Below, one piece after another: positions 14,010 through 20,794 of a DNA stretch of 20,794 bases; the stretch's first letter is position 1; each line of letters begins with the position of its first letter. The notes under the pieces are model-generated. The model had not been told where the DNA came from. It did not search any database and was given only the letters and a program-made list of their open reading frames with translations. Origin of the DNA: Natrinema soli. GTDB lineage: Archaea; Halobacteriota; Halobacteria; Halobacteriales; Natrialbaceae. Both the position numbers and the translations under genes were made by a program. The stretch spans positions 1 through 20,794 of the forward strand of contig NZ_JAQIVI010000611.1 in assembly GCF_028618695.1 (NCBI RefSeq), written 5' to 3'.

Positions 14010-14190
14010 ACCGTACCGTTTGATACGATCGCTCTTGTACCCGAGGGGTCAGTCGACTATTGCCGATCGATTAGGAAGACGACTGCTGATCGGTCGCCGC
14101 TCGTCTGAGTTCCCGCTCGAGAAGCGAACGGGCTCGGCGCGTACGGAGGTGAGAATCGGAGAGCTACCCGGTATCGCTGCGTATCACGAG

Positions 14191-14700
14191 TTACGACGGC
14201 GTCAGCCGGTCCCACAGAGACTTCATGTCCTTCGCCGTCGCCATCGCCTCGAGTTCGCGAAACGCGGATTTCTCCTCGTCGTAGTTCGACTTAAGGGGAG
14301 TCTGGACGTCGTTGCCGAGTTCGAGTCGTTCCGCGATCGTCGTCAGCCCCTCGTAGGCCGTCATCTCGACGCGTTCGGTCATCATCCCGGCGTTCAGGTA
14401 GACCATGTTGAGCAGTTCGTCGTCCTCGATCTCGGCTTCGAGTTCGCGATGGTCCTCCTCGAGCCCGTCGAGGATGGCGCAGTCCCGCGCTTCCGCGGGT
14501 CGGTCGAGCGCGGCGAAGACGTCCTCGATTCGCTGAACCTGTGTCCGCGTCTCGTCGCGGTGGTCGGCGAAGCCCTGACTCATCCGGTCGTTGGTGGTGT
14601 TGCGAGCCATCTCGTCGAGCGTCTCGACGAGCTCCTGTTCGACGTAGTACTGTTGTGCGAGCTTGTGGACGAACAGTTCGTGGAGATCATTCATTGCCAT
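14191..14700 (-). CDS. DUF892 / YciF-like ferritin-fold protein
   Basis: 169 residues, all-helical, matching the DUF892 (YciE/YciF) family, which adopts a ferritin-like four-helix bundle. Helix 1 is DLHELFVHKLAQQYYVEQELVETLDEMA, followed by a helix with SQGFADHRDETRTQVQRIEDVF, then a helix with GLEEDHRELEAEIEDDELLN and a final helix with TAYEGLTTIAERLEL. Glu and His residues for a dinuclear metal site are available (the E of QQYYVEQE, H of ADHRDET and E of TAYEG). Members are linked to stress and envelope conditions in bacteria; iron or ROS handling is plausible here. The start is ATG 14700 (or 14694, two codons later); ctaag at about -27 fits a leaderless start at 14700. Frames on the opposite strand are shadows. 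Confidence 0.85.
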   Translation of the reverse strand: MAMNDLHELFVHKLAQQYYVEQELVETLDEMARNTTNDRMSQGFADHRDETRTQVQRIEDVFAALDRPAEARDCAILDGLEEDHRELEAEIEDDELLNMVYLNAGMMTERVEMTAYEGLTTIAERLELGNDVQTPLKSNYDEEKSAFRELEAMATAKDMKSLWDRLTPS

Positions 14701-14826
14701 ACGAAGACACTGTAGTAACCAGTTGCTTAGTCGCACGCCCCGAACACGCAGGTGCGGCGCTATCGGTCGGTTTCACCGGCCGCGTACCGTTGAAATCGGA
14801 TAGGGTCCCACCGTCCTCCGACTCAG

Positions 14827-15429
14827 TCACGCGACGTCGTCGGGCACGTCGAAATCGTGGAAATGCTCGCCTTTCTCCTTGCTGAGAATGTCCAGCGCCG
14901 CCGACGCGCCGTCGCCCGCCGCGATCACGGCCTGCCACTCCTCGTCGCGGACCATCGCGCCCGTCGCGTACAGGTCGTCGATGCTCGTCTCCGTGTCCAG
15001 ATCGACGTCGACGGTGCCGTCGTCGGCGAAGTCGACTCCGAGGTCCTCCGCCACGGAGCGGTCGGCACCGGTCGCAAGTACCACGTAGTCCGCCTCGTAC
15101 TCGCCGTCCTCGTCGACGGCTTCGCCGTCTGCTCGTTGCGTCTCCGACGCAACGCTGGTCTCGACTCGGAACCCGTCGTCGCCGGGGTCGACGTCGGAAA
15201 CTTCCTCGCCGACGTGGACGTCAGCCCCGCGGTCGCGAACCTGTCCGCGCGTGAGTTCCATGAATTCGCTGCCGCTGATGCTCCTGATGCCGGGATAGTT
15301 GAACAGGTGGGCCTTGTGCATCCACGTCTCGTCCGTATCGAAGACTACCGTCTCGAGGTCGTTTTTCGCGGTGAAGAGCGCTGCGCTCAGTCCGGCGGGA
15401 CCGCCGCCGACGATTGCGACGTCTGGCAT
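14827..15429 (-). CDS. Minimal FAD-dependent oxidoreductase, thioredoxin-reductase-like but Cys-free
   Basis: 200 residues. The dinucleotide-binding start PDVAIVGGGPAGLSAAL and the C-terminal segment DDLYATGAMVRDEEWQAVIAAGDGASAAL are the two FAD-contacting parts of thioredoxin reductase-type proteins, and the middle VVLATGA motif is present. A normal thioredoxin reductase has about 310-330 residues with an inserted NADPH domain carrying a CxxC. Here that domain is absent and the whole protein contains no cysteine. It must therefore pass electrons, if any, through partner proteins. I chose ATG 15429 because the Rossmann motif starts immediately, and a TATA-like tttttatcc sits about 28 nt upstream. 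It is divergent from the FAD-Rieske gene; the intergenic gap is 162 bp. Confidence 0.88.
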   Translation of the reverse strand: MPDVAIVGGGPAGLSAALFTAKNDLETVVFDTDETWMHKAHLFNYPGIRSISGSEFMELTRGQVRDRGADVHVGEEVSDVDPGDDGFRVETSVASETQRADGEAVDEDGEYEADYVVLATGADRSVAEDLGVDFADDGTVDVDLDTETSIDDLYATGAMVRDEEWQAVIAAGDGASAALDILSKEKGEHFHDFDVPDDVA

Positions 15430-15452
15430 GATCGATGTCACCACGAACGGCG

Positions 15453-15464
15453 GGATAAAAAATT
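15453..15464 (-). promoter_or_regulatory. TATA-like box of the small flavoprotein gene
   Basis: The minus strand reads aattttttatcc, with its AT core centred about 28-29 nt upstream of ATG 15429. It is the most AT-rich tract in the divergent region and matches the tttatcc box seen before two other genes in this window. Confidence 0.5.
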
Positions 15465-15591
15465 CCGACGGCTGCAGTGACCGTCACGTCTCGCCGAGAG
15501 TCACCCGCCGTGAGGAAATCGCTCGACGGCAGTCGATCGCACCCCCGATTCCTTTTGCCTCGAGTGTGGATAGCCCGACCCACAGATCACA

Positions 15592-17172
15592 ATGGCGGAC
15601 CAGATCCTCCCCGAGTCCCCGCGCGAAGAGTCGCTGTGGCTCGCCACGACGCCGACGACGGAGTACGGCCCCCTCGAGGACGGCCTCGAGGTCGACGTTG
15701 CGATCGTCGGCGGCGGTATCACCGGCCTGACCGCGGCGATCGAACTGACGGAGGCGGGACGATCCGTCGCGGTCATCGAGGCGGATCGCATCGTCGAGAG
15801 TACAACCGGTCACACGACGGCCAAGCTGACCTCCCAGCATGGACTGATTTACGATACGCTCCTCTCAGAGTTTGGTCCGGAGAAGGCGCGACAGTACGCC
15901 GACTCGAACGAGGCGGCGATCGACGCGGTCGAACGGCGCGTCGACGACGAGGGTATCGACTGTGACTTCCGTCGAACGGCGGCCTACACGTACGCCGCGT
16001 CGTCCGCCGACGTCGACCGGATCCGCGACGAGGTCGACGCCGCACGGCGGCTCGATCTTCCGGCGGCGTACGTCGAGGAGACGCCGCTGCCGTTCGACGT
16101 GCCCGGTGCGATCCGCTTCGACGGGCAGGCCCAGTTCCATCCGCGGAAGTATCTGCTGGCGATCGCCGAGGAAATTCACGGTGACGGGAGCCACGTCTTC
16201 GAGGAGACCCGCGCGCTCGAGGTCGATCCCGGCTCGCCGTGTCGCGTCGAAACCGAGCGCGGCGAGGTCGTCGCCGACGACGTGGTGGTCGCGACGCACT
16301 TTCCCGTCCTCGACCGCGCCGGCTACTTCGCGCGGATGCATCCCCACCGCGCGTATCTGCTCGCCGTTCGGGTCGCGGAGACGCCCCTCGAGGGGATGTT
16401 CTACAGCACCGATTCGCCGCCGGCGACGATGCGAACGTATTCACCGTGCGCGTCGGTCGGTAGCGGTTCCGATGGCGGCGATTCCGACGACGGGGAACTC
16501 CTCCTGGTCGGCGGCCAGAGCCACAAGCCCGGAATCGATGGCCCGCCGACCTCCGAACGGTATCGGCGCTGCGAGGCGTTCGCCCGCGAGCACTTCGACG
16601 TCGAGTCGATCGAGTACCGCTGGTCGACGATGGATTACTCGCCGGTGGACGACGTCCCGTTCATCGGGAAGATCGATCCCCTCTCGGAGCACGTCTACGT
16701 CGGCACCGGTTTCAAGGGGTGGGGGATGACGACCGGGACGGCCGCGGGGATGCTCCTCGCAGATCTGATCGTTCAGGGCTCGAGCCCCTGGGCCGATGTC
16801 TTCGACCCCCAGCGGTTCACACCGAAAGCGTCGGCCAAGAGCTTCCTCGAGGAGAACGCCACAGTCGGCGGCAGTTTCGTCGGTGATCGGATCAAATCGC
16901 TGCTCGCCGCGCTCGGTGCCGACGGAACGGCTGACCTGCCCCCCGGCGACGCCCGCGTCGTTCGACGCGCGAGCCAGCCGGTCGGCCTCTACCGCGAGGA
17001 GGAGGGAACGGTCCACGCCGTCTCGGCGACCTGTCCGCACATGGGCTGTCTCGTTCGGTGGAACGACGCCGAGGAGACCTGGGACTGCCCCTGTCACGGC
17101 TCCCGGTTCACTCACGAGGGCGAGGTGCTGTCGGGCCCCGCGGTCGAAGGCCTGTTGTACCGAGAGCTCTGA
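15592..17172 (+). CDS. FAD-dependent oxidoreductase with C-terminal Rieske domain
   Basis: 526 residues. The N-terminal DadA-type flavoprotein begins with VDVAIVGGGITGLTAAIEL (Rossmann glycines 40, 42, 45), then a substrate domain, and closes with DDVPFIGKID and YVGTGFKGWGMTTGTAAG, which contact FAD. The C-terminal about 80 residues are a Rieske [2Fe-2S] domain with ligands Cys481, His483 (TCPHMGC), Cys499 and His502 (CPCHGS). Cys486 and Cys501 can form the stabilising disulfide of true Rieske proteins. The fusion suggests intramolecular electron transfer between FAD and an Fe-S centre; the substrate (an amine, sarcosine-like or other) cannot be inferred. No signal peptide, so it is cytosolic. 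ATG 15592 is the first start after the divergent promoter region. Its stop is 24 bp from that of the convergent AMP-binding-like gene. Confidence 0.93.
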   Translation: MADQILPESPREESLWLATTPTTEYGPLEDGLEVDVAIVGGGITGLTAAIELTEAGRSVAVIEADRIVESTTGHTTAKLTSQHGLIYDTLLSEFGPEKARQYADSNEAAIDAVERRVDDEGIDCDFRRTAAYTYAASSADVDRIRDEVDAARRLDLPAAYVEETPLPFDVPGAIRFDGQAQFHPRKYLLAIAEEIHGDGSHVFEETRALEVDPGSPCRVETERGEVVADDVVVATHFPVLDRAGYFARMHPHRAYLLAVRVAETPLEGMFYSTDSPPATMRTYSPCASVGSGSDGGDSDDGELLLVGGQSHKPGIDGPPTSERYRRCEAFAREHFDVESIEYRWSTMDYSPVDDVPFIGKIDPLSEHVYVGTGFKGWGMTTGTAAGMLLADLIVQGSSPWADVFDPQRFTPKASAKSFLEENATVGGSFVGDRIKSLLAALGADGTADLPPGDARVVRRASQPVGLYREEEGTVHAVSATCPHMGCLVRWNDAEETWDCPCHGSRFTHEGEVLSGPAVEGLLYREL

Positions 17173-17196
17173 TCGCGGCTTCGAGAATCGATACTG

Positions 17197-17946
17197 TTAG
17201 AAAAGCGGCACCGCATCGAGATCGATGCGGTTCTGTTCTGGCACCGACTCGGCGGACTCGCTCGAGACGGCGTACTCCCCCCGTTCGACCATCCGTTCCT
17301 CCGCGTTATCCGGGAGCACGATCACGCCTCGGACGAGCAGCGGTGCGATCACGCCGGCTGCGACGGCTCGCGGATCGGACAGTGGCGCGCGAACGACGAC
17401 CCGATCGTCCGCTTCGAGGCCGTTCTCCGCGACCACCGCGCGTGCGGCCTCGAGTAATTCTCCGTGCGTAACGGTCCGATCACCGTCGCTCAGAATCGTC
17501 GTCTCGGGACCGATAGCCAGCGGCGGAAACGACGGGTTCTCGGTCCAGATACCGGCGTCGAAGTGGTGGACGTCCGGCGCTTCGGGGTTCGATCCGTAAC
17601 CGACGCGCTGTGCGCCGCGCGGGAGGTCGTACTCCTCGAGGGCCGAAACGGGTGCGACGAGGGCCCGAAAGTCCTCCGCGTCCGCGAGGTCAGTCGGCGG
17701 CTCGAAACGGGTGGTTCCCTCGAGCAGCGTAGTCCCGAAGAAGGCGAGTAGTGCGAGCGGGCCGTCGCCGACGACGCCGACGGTGACGTCCTCGCGAACG
17801 CCCGCGTGGCGCAGGAAGTTCCCGGCCTGCCACGAGGAGGTACACAGCCAGTGGTAGTCGTACTCCCGACCCGTCGCGTCGACGAGCCCGATCCGGTCGT
17901 CGCGGAGCTCCCGGGTAAACAGCTCGTCGACCGTCCCAGCGTTCAT
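17197..17946 (-). CDS. Shortened AMP-binding-enzyme-like protein without P-loop
   Basis: 249 residues. Residues 18-83 (IGLVDATGREYDYHWL...NFLRHAGVREDVTVGVVG...) look like the N-terminus of an acyl-CoA or acetyl-CoA synthetase (ANL superfamily). Residues 160-214 (THGELLEAARAVVAENGLEADDRVVV...APLLVRGVIVLPDN) resemble the segment that follows the phosphate loop in those enzymes. However, the loop itself (TSGTTGxPKG) is missing, as is the whole C-terminal AMP/pantetheine domain. ANL enzymes have 500-650 residues. It could thus be a non-catalytic relative conserved in haloarchaea or a decayed gene. The frame is intact and GC bias is normal, so decay looks less likely. A T-rich box (17970-17976) is centred 27 nt before ATG 17946. 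Confidence 0.65.
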   Translation of the reverse strand: MNAGTVDELFTRELRDDRIGLVDATGREYDYHWLCTSSWQAGNFLRHAGVREDVTVGVVGDGPLALLAFFGTTLLEGTTRFEPPTDLADAEDFRALVAPVSALEEYDLPRGAQRVGYGSNPEAPDVHHFDAGIWTENPSFPPLAIGPETTILSDGDRTVTHGELLEAARAVVAENGLEADDRVVVRAPLSDPRAVAAGVIAPLLVRGVIVLPDNAEERMVERGEYAVSSESAESVPEQNRIDLDAVPLF

Positions 17947-17969
17947 ACTCGAGAGTGGGAACCGGGGCG

Positions 17970-17978
17970 GAAAAAGGA
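17970..17978 (-). promoter_or_regulatory. T-rich promoter-like box of the AMP-binding-like gene
   Basis: The minus strand reads tcctttttcc with the T-run at 17971-17975, centre 27 nt before ATG 17946. It has the same sequence and spacing as the box before the gene starting at 11031. Confidence 0.42.
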
Positions 17979-18033
17979 CGCCGACTCGCGTCGCCGGCGT
18001 CGCCGTCGCGGCCCGCCGTACGGCGGGGTGAGG

Positions 18034-18627
18034 TCAGTCGTCCGCTGTCGCCGGCTCGGCATGGTCGATGTCCGTCCCGAGACACTCGAGGAACTGCGCG
18101 AGCCACTCGGGGTGGTCCGGCCACGCCTGTCCCGTCACGAGATTTCCGTCGCGCGTGACGCCGTCATTCCAGTCTCCGCCCGAGATCCGGACGTCCGCCT
18201 CGAGCGCCGGATAGCCGGTACAGGTCCGCCCCTCGAGCACGTCCGCCGCGGCGAGGATCTGGACGCCGTGACACAGCGCCGCGACCGGTTTGTCCGCCTC
18301 GAAGAAGTGGCGGGTTATCTCGAGCACCTCGTCGTACGTTCGGAGGTACTCGGGTGCGCGCCCGCCCGGAACGACGAGCGCATCGTAGTCGGTGGGATCG
18401 ACGGCCCCGAAGTCGTGGGTTACTTCGAATTGGTGCCCCGGCTTCTCGGTGTACGTCTGGTCGCCCTCGAAATCGTGGATGGCCGTCGGACAGGTGTCGC
18501 CGGCCTCCTTTTCGGGGCAGACGGCGTGAACCTCGTGACCGACCATCTGGAGCGCCTGGAACGGCACCATTACCTCGTAGTCCTCGACGTAATCACCGGC
18601 GAGGAGCAGTATCTGTTGTGCTGGCAT
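18034..18627 (-). CDS. DJ-1/PfpI family protein
   Basis: 197 residues of the DJ-1/PfpI (class I glutamine amidotransferase-like) family. The nucleophile elbow ALCHGVQ contains Cys119 and His120. The acidic partner is likely Glu15 or Glu18 in [14 protein letters not shown]. The [12 protein letters not shown] loop is the usual oxyanion region. Members act as proteases, deglycases, glyoxalases or chaperones; the exact activity is not predictable. The N-terminal strand is [11 protein letters not shown] chose ATG 18627 (MPAQQ) because this is the family's start; a five-residue-longer frame begins at 18642. No good TATA box was found at the -27 position. Downstream lies the convergently unrelated AMP-binding-like gene on the same strand, 87 bp away. 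Confidence 0.88.
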   Translation of the reverse strand: MPAQQILLLAGDYVEDYEVMVPFQALQMVGHEVHAVCPEKEAGDTCPTAIHDFEGDQTYTEKPGHQFEVTHDFGAVDPTDYDALVVPGGRAPEYLRTYDEVLEITRHFFEADKPVAALCHGVQILAAADVLEGRTCTGYPALEADVRISGGDWNDGVTRDGNLVTGQAWPDHPEWLAQFLECLGTDIDHAEPATADD

Positions 18628-18706
18628 GGGTATCCCCGTCAAACCGTTCGGTCGCAGCGGCCATAGGTGTGTTGTATGGTACCGTGAACCACAGGCACGA
18701 AGCTAT

Positions 18707-18729
18707 CGCTCGAGTCGACCGCTCGAGCG
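18707..18729. repeat. 8-bp inverted repeat after the ATP-grasp gene
   Basis: The arms cgctcgag (18707-18714) and ctcgagcg (18722-18729) flank a 7-nt loop. It lies 12 nt past the stop of the ATP-grasp gene on the minus strand, so it could form a 3' hairpin. No U-tract follows directly. CTCGAG is common in this genome segment, which lowers the weight. Confidence 0.35.
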
Positions 18730-18741
18730 CCGTCGCTCGCC

Positions 18742-19872
18742 CTATATCACATCGTGATTCCGATAGAACCGACGCGTTCGGTCGTCGGTCAACAGCGGTC
18801 GGTGAACCTGGAGCGAGGCGACGCCCGGATAACTGTTGGCCTCGATGATCTGGAACTCGCCCTCGCCGGTGACGACCAGATCCCAGCCGACGTAGGGAAC
18901 GTGAGAGAGCGCTTCCGCGATCTCGAGCAATCGGTCGCGAATGTCCGCCCAGCCGGGAATCTCCGTTCCCTCGATGCGAGCGCCGGTCTCGGGATGCGTC
19001 TCGTGCCAGCCGACGATCCCGTCGTGCGGATACTCGGCACCGGCACTGAGAGCGCCCGTCTCGCGGTCGATCTGTGCACTTAACCCACCGTTAGAGAAGT
19101 TGTCCACGGGGACGGAGTCCCGCGTTCCGATTCGATGAATCGCGATCGGGACGAACGCCTCTCCCGCTCGCTCGTCGTACATCGTCAGGACTCGAAGCGT
19201 GTTCGCCGTGTCGGGGAACAACTCGTTCGCGTAGTCGGCCTGTTCGACGAACTCGCAGACGAGGTAGTTCTCGAGGCCCGCGAGCGTCTCGACGAGGTCG
19301 GACTCGCTCGTCCGCTCGCCGTCGAACCGGTACTCGCCGTCCACTCGCTCGAGGAAGTGGACGTTGTTCCCGCCGCCGCCGCTGAACCACTTCAACACGA
19401 GCCGGTCCCCGTCCGAGAGGACGTCGTCGAGCCAGTCGATCGGTTCCTCGGTTGGCCCCATCGTTTCCGATCCGGTCGAGTGCTCGAGCTCGATTCCGCC
19501 GTCGGTCAGTGGCGTCCGGTCGGCGGCCGGATCGAACGCGTGAAAGCGCCCGTTTGCGAGCAGTCCGTAGACGGCCGGGCGATGAGCCGGGAACTCCCCG
19601 AGGACACGATGGAAGGCGAGCTTGTTGTCGATCAACGCGTTCCAGTGGCCGTTGATCTGCTTCGTCCCGACGAAGCGCTGGTAGTCGGTGAGGTACGCGG
19701 CGGGGTCGTTCGATTCGAAGTCGTAGATCACGCCGGACTTGCTCAGAAAGCCGCGCCGGTAGAGTCGGAGTCGGCGACTGGCAGGGAGGTCGAACGACGA
19801 ACCGGTCCGCCGTTCCGTCCGAAGTAGCTTGCGCACCTGATTCGCAGATCGGTACGTTCGAGCGATGTTCAT
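18742..19872 (-). CDS. Sugar-transfer-associated ATP-grasp protein
   Basis: 376 residues from ATG 19872 (383 from ATG 19893). The ATP-grasp pattern is visible. A Lys-containing strand DRLVLKWFSGGGGNNVHFLE is followed by the hinge strand NYLVCEFVEQADY, then NTLRVLTMYD, IAIHRIGTRDSVPVDNFSNGGLSAQID with the catalytic-loop Asn/Asp, and finally VGWDLVVTGEGEFQIIEANSYPG with the Mg-binding Glu-x-Asn. This matches the family called sugar-transfer-associated ATP-grasp (related to glutamate ligases), often found with polysaccharide or surface glycan genes. No such neighbours are visible here. The start at 19872 is preferred because the TATA-like box at 19899-19905 lies 30 nt before it. That box is only 9 nt before ATG 19893, too close for that start. 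Confidence 0.8.
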   Translation of the reverse strand: MNIARTYRSANQVRKLLRTERRTGSSFDLPASRRLRLYRRGFLSKSGVIYDFESNDPAAYLTDYQRFVGTKQINGHWNALIDNKLAFHRVLGEFPAHRPAVYGLLANGRFHAFDPAADRTPLTDGGIELEHSTGSETMGPTEEPIDWLDDVLSDGDRLVLKWFSGGGGNNVHFLERVDGEYRFDGERTSESDLVETLAGLENYLVCEFVEQADYANELFPDTANTLRVLTMYDERAGEAFVPIAIHRIGTRDSVPVDNFSNGGLSAQIDRETGALSAGAEYPHDGIVGWHETHPETGARIEGTEIPGWADIRDRLLEIAEALSHVPYVGWDLVVTGEGEFQIIEANSYPGVASLQVHRPLLTDDRTRRFYRNHDVI

Positions 19873-19898
19873 CACCGAGGACTGACGGGCCATGCCCC

Positions 19899-19905
19899 AT
19901 ATTTA
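19899..19905 (-). promoter_or_regulatory. TATA box of the ATP-grasp gene
   Basis: Minus-strand taaatat, the best TATA match in this window. The expected transcript start, about 27 nt downstream of its centre, is near 19875. It decides between the two candidate start codons in favour of 19872. Confidence 0.5.
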
Positions 19906-19951
19906 CCGGTGAGATAACAGTTGTGCCCGCTGCGAGGAACTGTCCCGCTCG

Positions 19952-20794
19952 CTAGAACGCCCGCTTGATCTTCTCGAAGAAGCCCTCCTTCACCTCGATT
20001 TCGTCGCCGCCGGCCTCCGCGAACTCCTCGAGCGCGTCGCGTTGCTCCTCGTTCAGGCTCTCGGGGGTGACGACCTGCACCTTCACGAAGAGGTCTCCCT
20101 GTCCGCGACCGCGCAGGCGCGGCATGCCCTTCCCCTCGAGGCGGAAGGTCTCGCCGCTCTGGGTCCCCGTCGGAATCTCGAACTCGGCCGCACCCTCGAG
20201 CGTCGGCACTTCGACGGTGTCGCCGAAGGTGGCCTGCGGAAACGAGATCGGCAGCCGGTACCGGAGGTCGTCGCCCTCGCGTTCGAACGCCTCGTGCTCG
20301 CGAATCGAGACGTCGATCAGCAGATCACCGTGGGGACCGCCCTCGGGGCTCGGTGCGCCCTCGCCCTCCATCCGAAGGGTCTGGCCTTCCTGAATGCCGG
20401 CCGGGACCTCGACTGTCAGCGTCGCCTCGTTTCGGACGTAGCCCTCGCCGCGACACTCCCCGCACGTCTCCGAGTACAGCGTCCCCTCACCCTCACAGCG
20501 GGGACAGGCCGTCGTCTGCTGGACCCGGCCGAGGGGCGTCTGCTGGACCTGGGTCACCTGCCCTCGCCCCTGACACTGCGGACAGGTCTCGGCGTCGGCC
20601 TCCGGCGGGTGGCCCTCGCCCTCGCAGACCTCGCACTCCTCGGGCCGCTCGACGCTGAACTGCTTTTGTGCCCCCTCGTAGGCCTCCTCGAGATCGATCT
20701 CGAGTCCGGTTCGCAGGTCGCGTCCCTTGCGGGGTCGACGGCGGCCGCGTCCACCGCCGCCACCGCCGCCGAAGACCTGCTCGAAGAGGTCGCC
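19952..20794 (-). CDS. dnaJ: Chaperone DnaJ (5' end with J-domain outside the window)
   Basis: The reading frame runs from the right edge to TAG 19952-19954, 280 residues. It begins in the Gly/Phe-rich linker (GDLFEQVFGGGGGGG). It then has the cysteine-rich zinc domain with all four C-x2-C-x-G-x-G motifs: CEVCEGEG, CPQCQGRG, CPRCEGEG and CGECRGEG. The C-terminal substrate-binding barrels follow (LTVEVPAGIQEGQTLRMEGEGAP, DLLIDVSIREHEAFEREGDDL, VEVPTLEGAAEFEIPTGTQSGE), ending GFFEKIKRAF. The J-domain with the HPD motif would be beyond the right end. DnaJ is the Hsp40 co-chaperone of DnaK, which is not in view. The internal GTG at 20557 is not a start; the Zn repeats before it are in frame. The GGGRGRRRP stretch is a Gly/Arg-rich part of the linker. 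Confidence 0.95.
   Translation of the reverse strand, partial: GDLFEQVFGGGGGGGRGRRRPRKGRDLRTGLEIDLEEAYEGAQKQFSVERPEECEVCEGEGHPPEADAETCPQCQGRGQVTQVQQTPLGRVQQTTACPRCEGEGTLYSETCGECRGEGYVRNEATLTVEVPAGIQEGQTLRMEGEGAPSPEGGPHGDLLIDVSIREHEAFEREGDDLRYRLPISFPQATFGDTVEVPTLEGAAEFEIPTGTQSGETFRLEGKGMPRLRGRGQGDLFVKVQVVTPESLNEEQRDALEEFAEAGGDEIEVKEGFFEKIKRAF

Noticed and set aside
14020..14715. 231-aa plus-strand frame over the DUF892 gene
   Set aside because: The minus strand encodes a clear ferritin-like DUF892 protein; the plus frame has no domain.
19952..19955. CTAG tetranucleotide at the dnaJ stop, seen as rare
   Set aside because: Haloarchaea are known to avoid CTAG; I noticed only this one but did not count exhaustively, so it is not a finding.

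Overview
The window looks like a chromosomal segment of a halophilic archaeon (class Halobacteria; Natrialbaceae is my guess). GC is high. The predicted proteins are very acidic (Asp/Glu-rich) and codons end mostly in G or C. Secretion signals are twin-arginine types. Many genes have a T-rich box about 27 nt before the start codon, as expected for leaderless haloarchaeal transcripts. Several families are typical of haloarchaea: a DUF7344-like winged helix, a SAMP/MoaD-like protein ending in Gly-Gly, and a stand-alone methylmalonyl-CoA mutase large subunit. I see no rRNA, tRNA, CRISPR array, transposase, integrase or phage gene. No gene-free stretch exceeds 300 bases; the longest are 9871-10104 and 9369-9555.

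Layout, left to right. (1) 1-326: 3' end of an FNR-like oxidoreductase. (2) 387-1955: a DoxX-type membrane protein and a divergent Tat lipoprotein. (3) 1973-7559, all minus strand: methylmalonyl-CoA epimerase, an aldo/keto reductase, a secreted cupredoxin plus PQQ-type sugar dehydrogenase fusion, and methylmalonyl-CoA mutase large subunit. Epimerase and mutase act in consecutive steps of propionyl-CoA to succinyl-CoA conversion, but two unrelated redox genes with their own promoter-like boxes lie between them. (4) 7648-11822: small and hypothetical haloarchaeal genes, a GNAT acetyltransferase, a winged-helix regulator and a HAD phosphatase. (5) 11945-17172: a redox-rich stretch with a tungsten/molybdenum aldehyde ferredoxin oxidoreductase, a convergent MoaD/SAMP-like protein, a DUF892 ferritin-like protein, a small Cys-free flavoprotein and a divergent FAD-Rieske fusion. 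(6) 17197-20794: a shrunken AMP-binding-enzyme-like protein, a DJ-1/PfpI protein, a sugar-transfer-associated ATP-grasp protein and the 3' part of dnaJ, cut by the window end.

Most genes seem to be transcribed singly; I see no convincing multi-gene operon. The most unusual object is the secreted sugar dehydrogenase-like protein (3407-5701). It carries sixteen consecutive Asn-X-Thr N-glycosylation sequons in tandem, encoded by a 9-bp DNA repeat inside its catalytic region, and six more in its C-terminal tail. It also has a blue-copper domain in front of the propeller. Second-tier items are the AMP-binding-like protein that lacks the phosphate-binding loop, and the minimal Cys-free thioredoxin-reductase-like flavoprotein.
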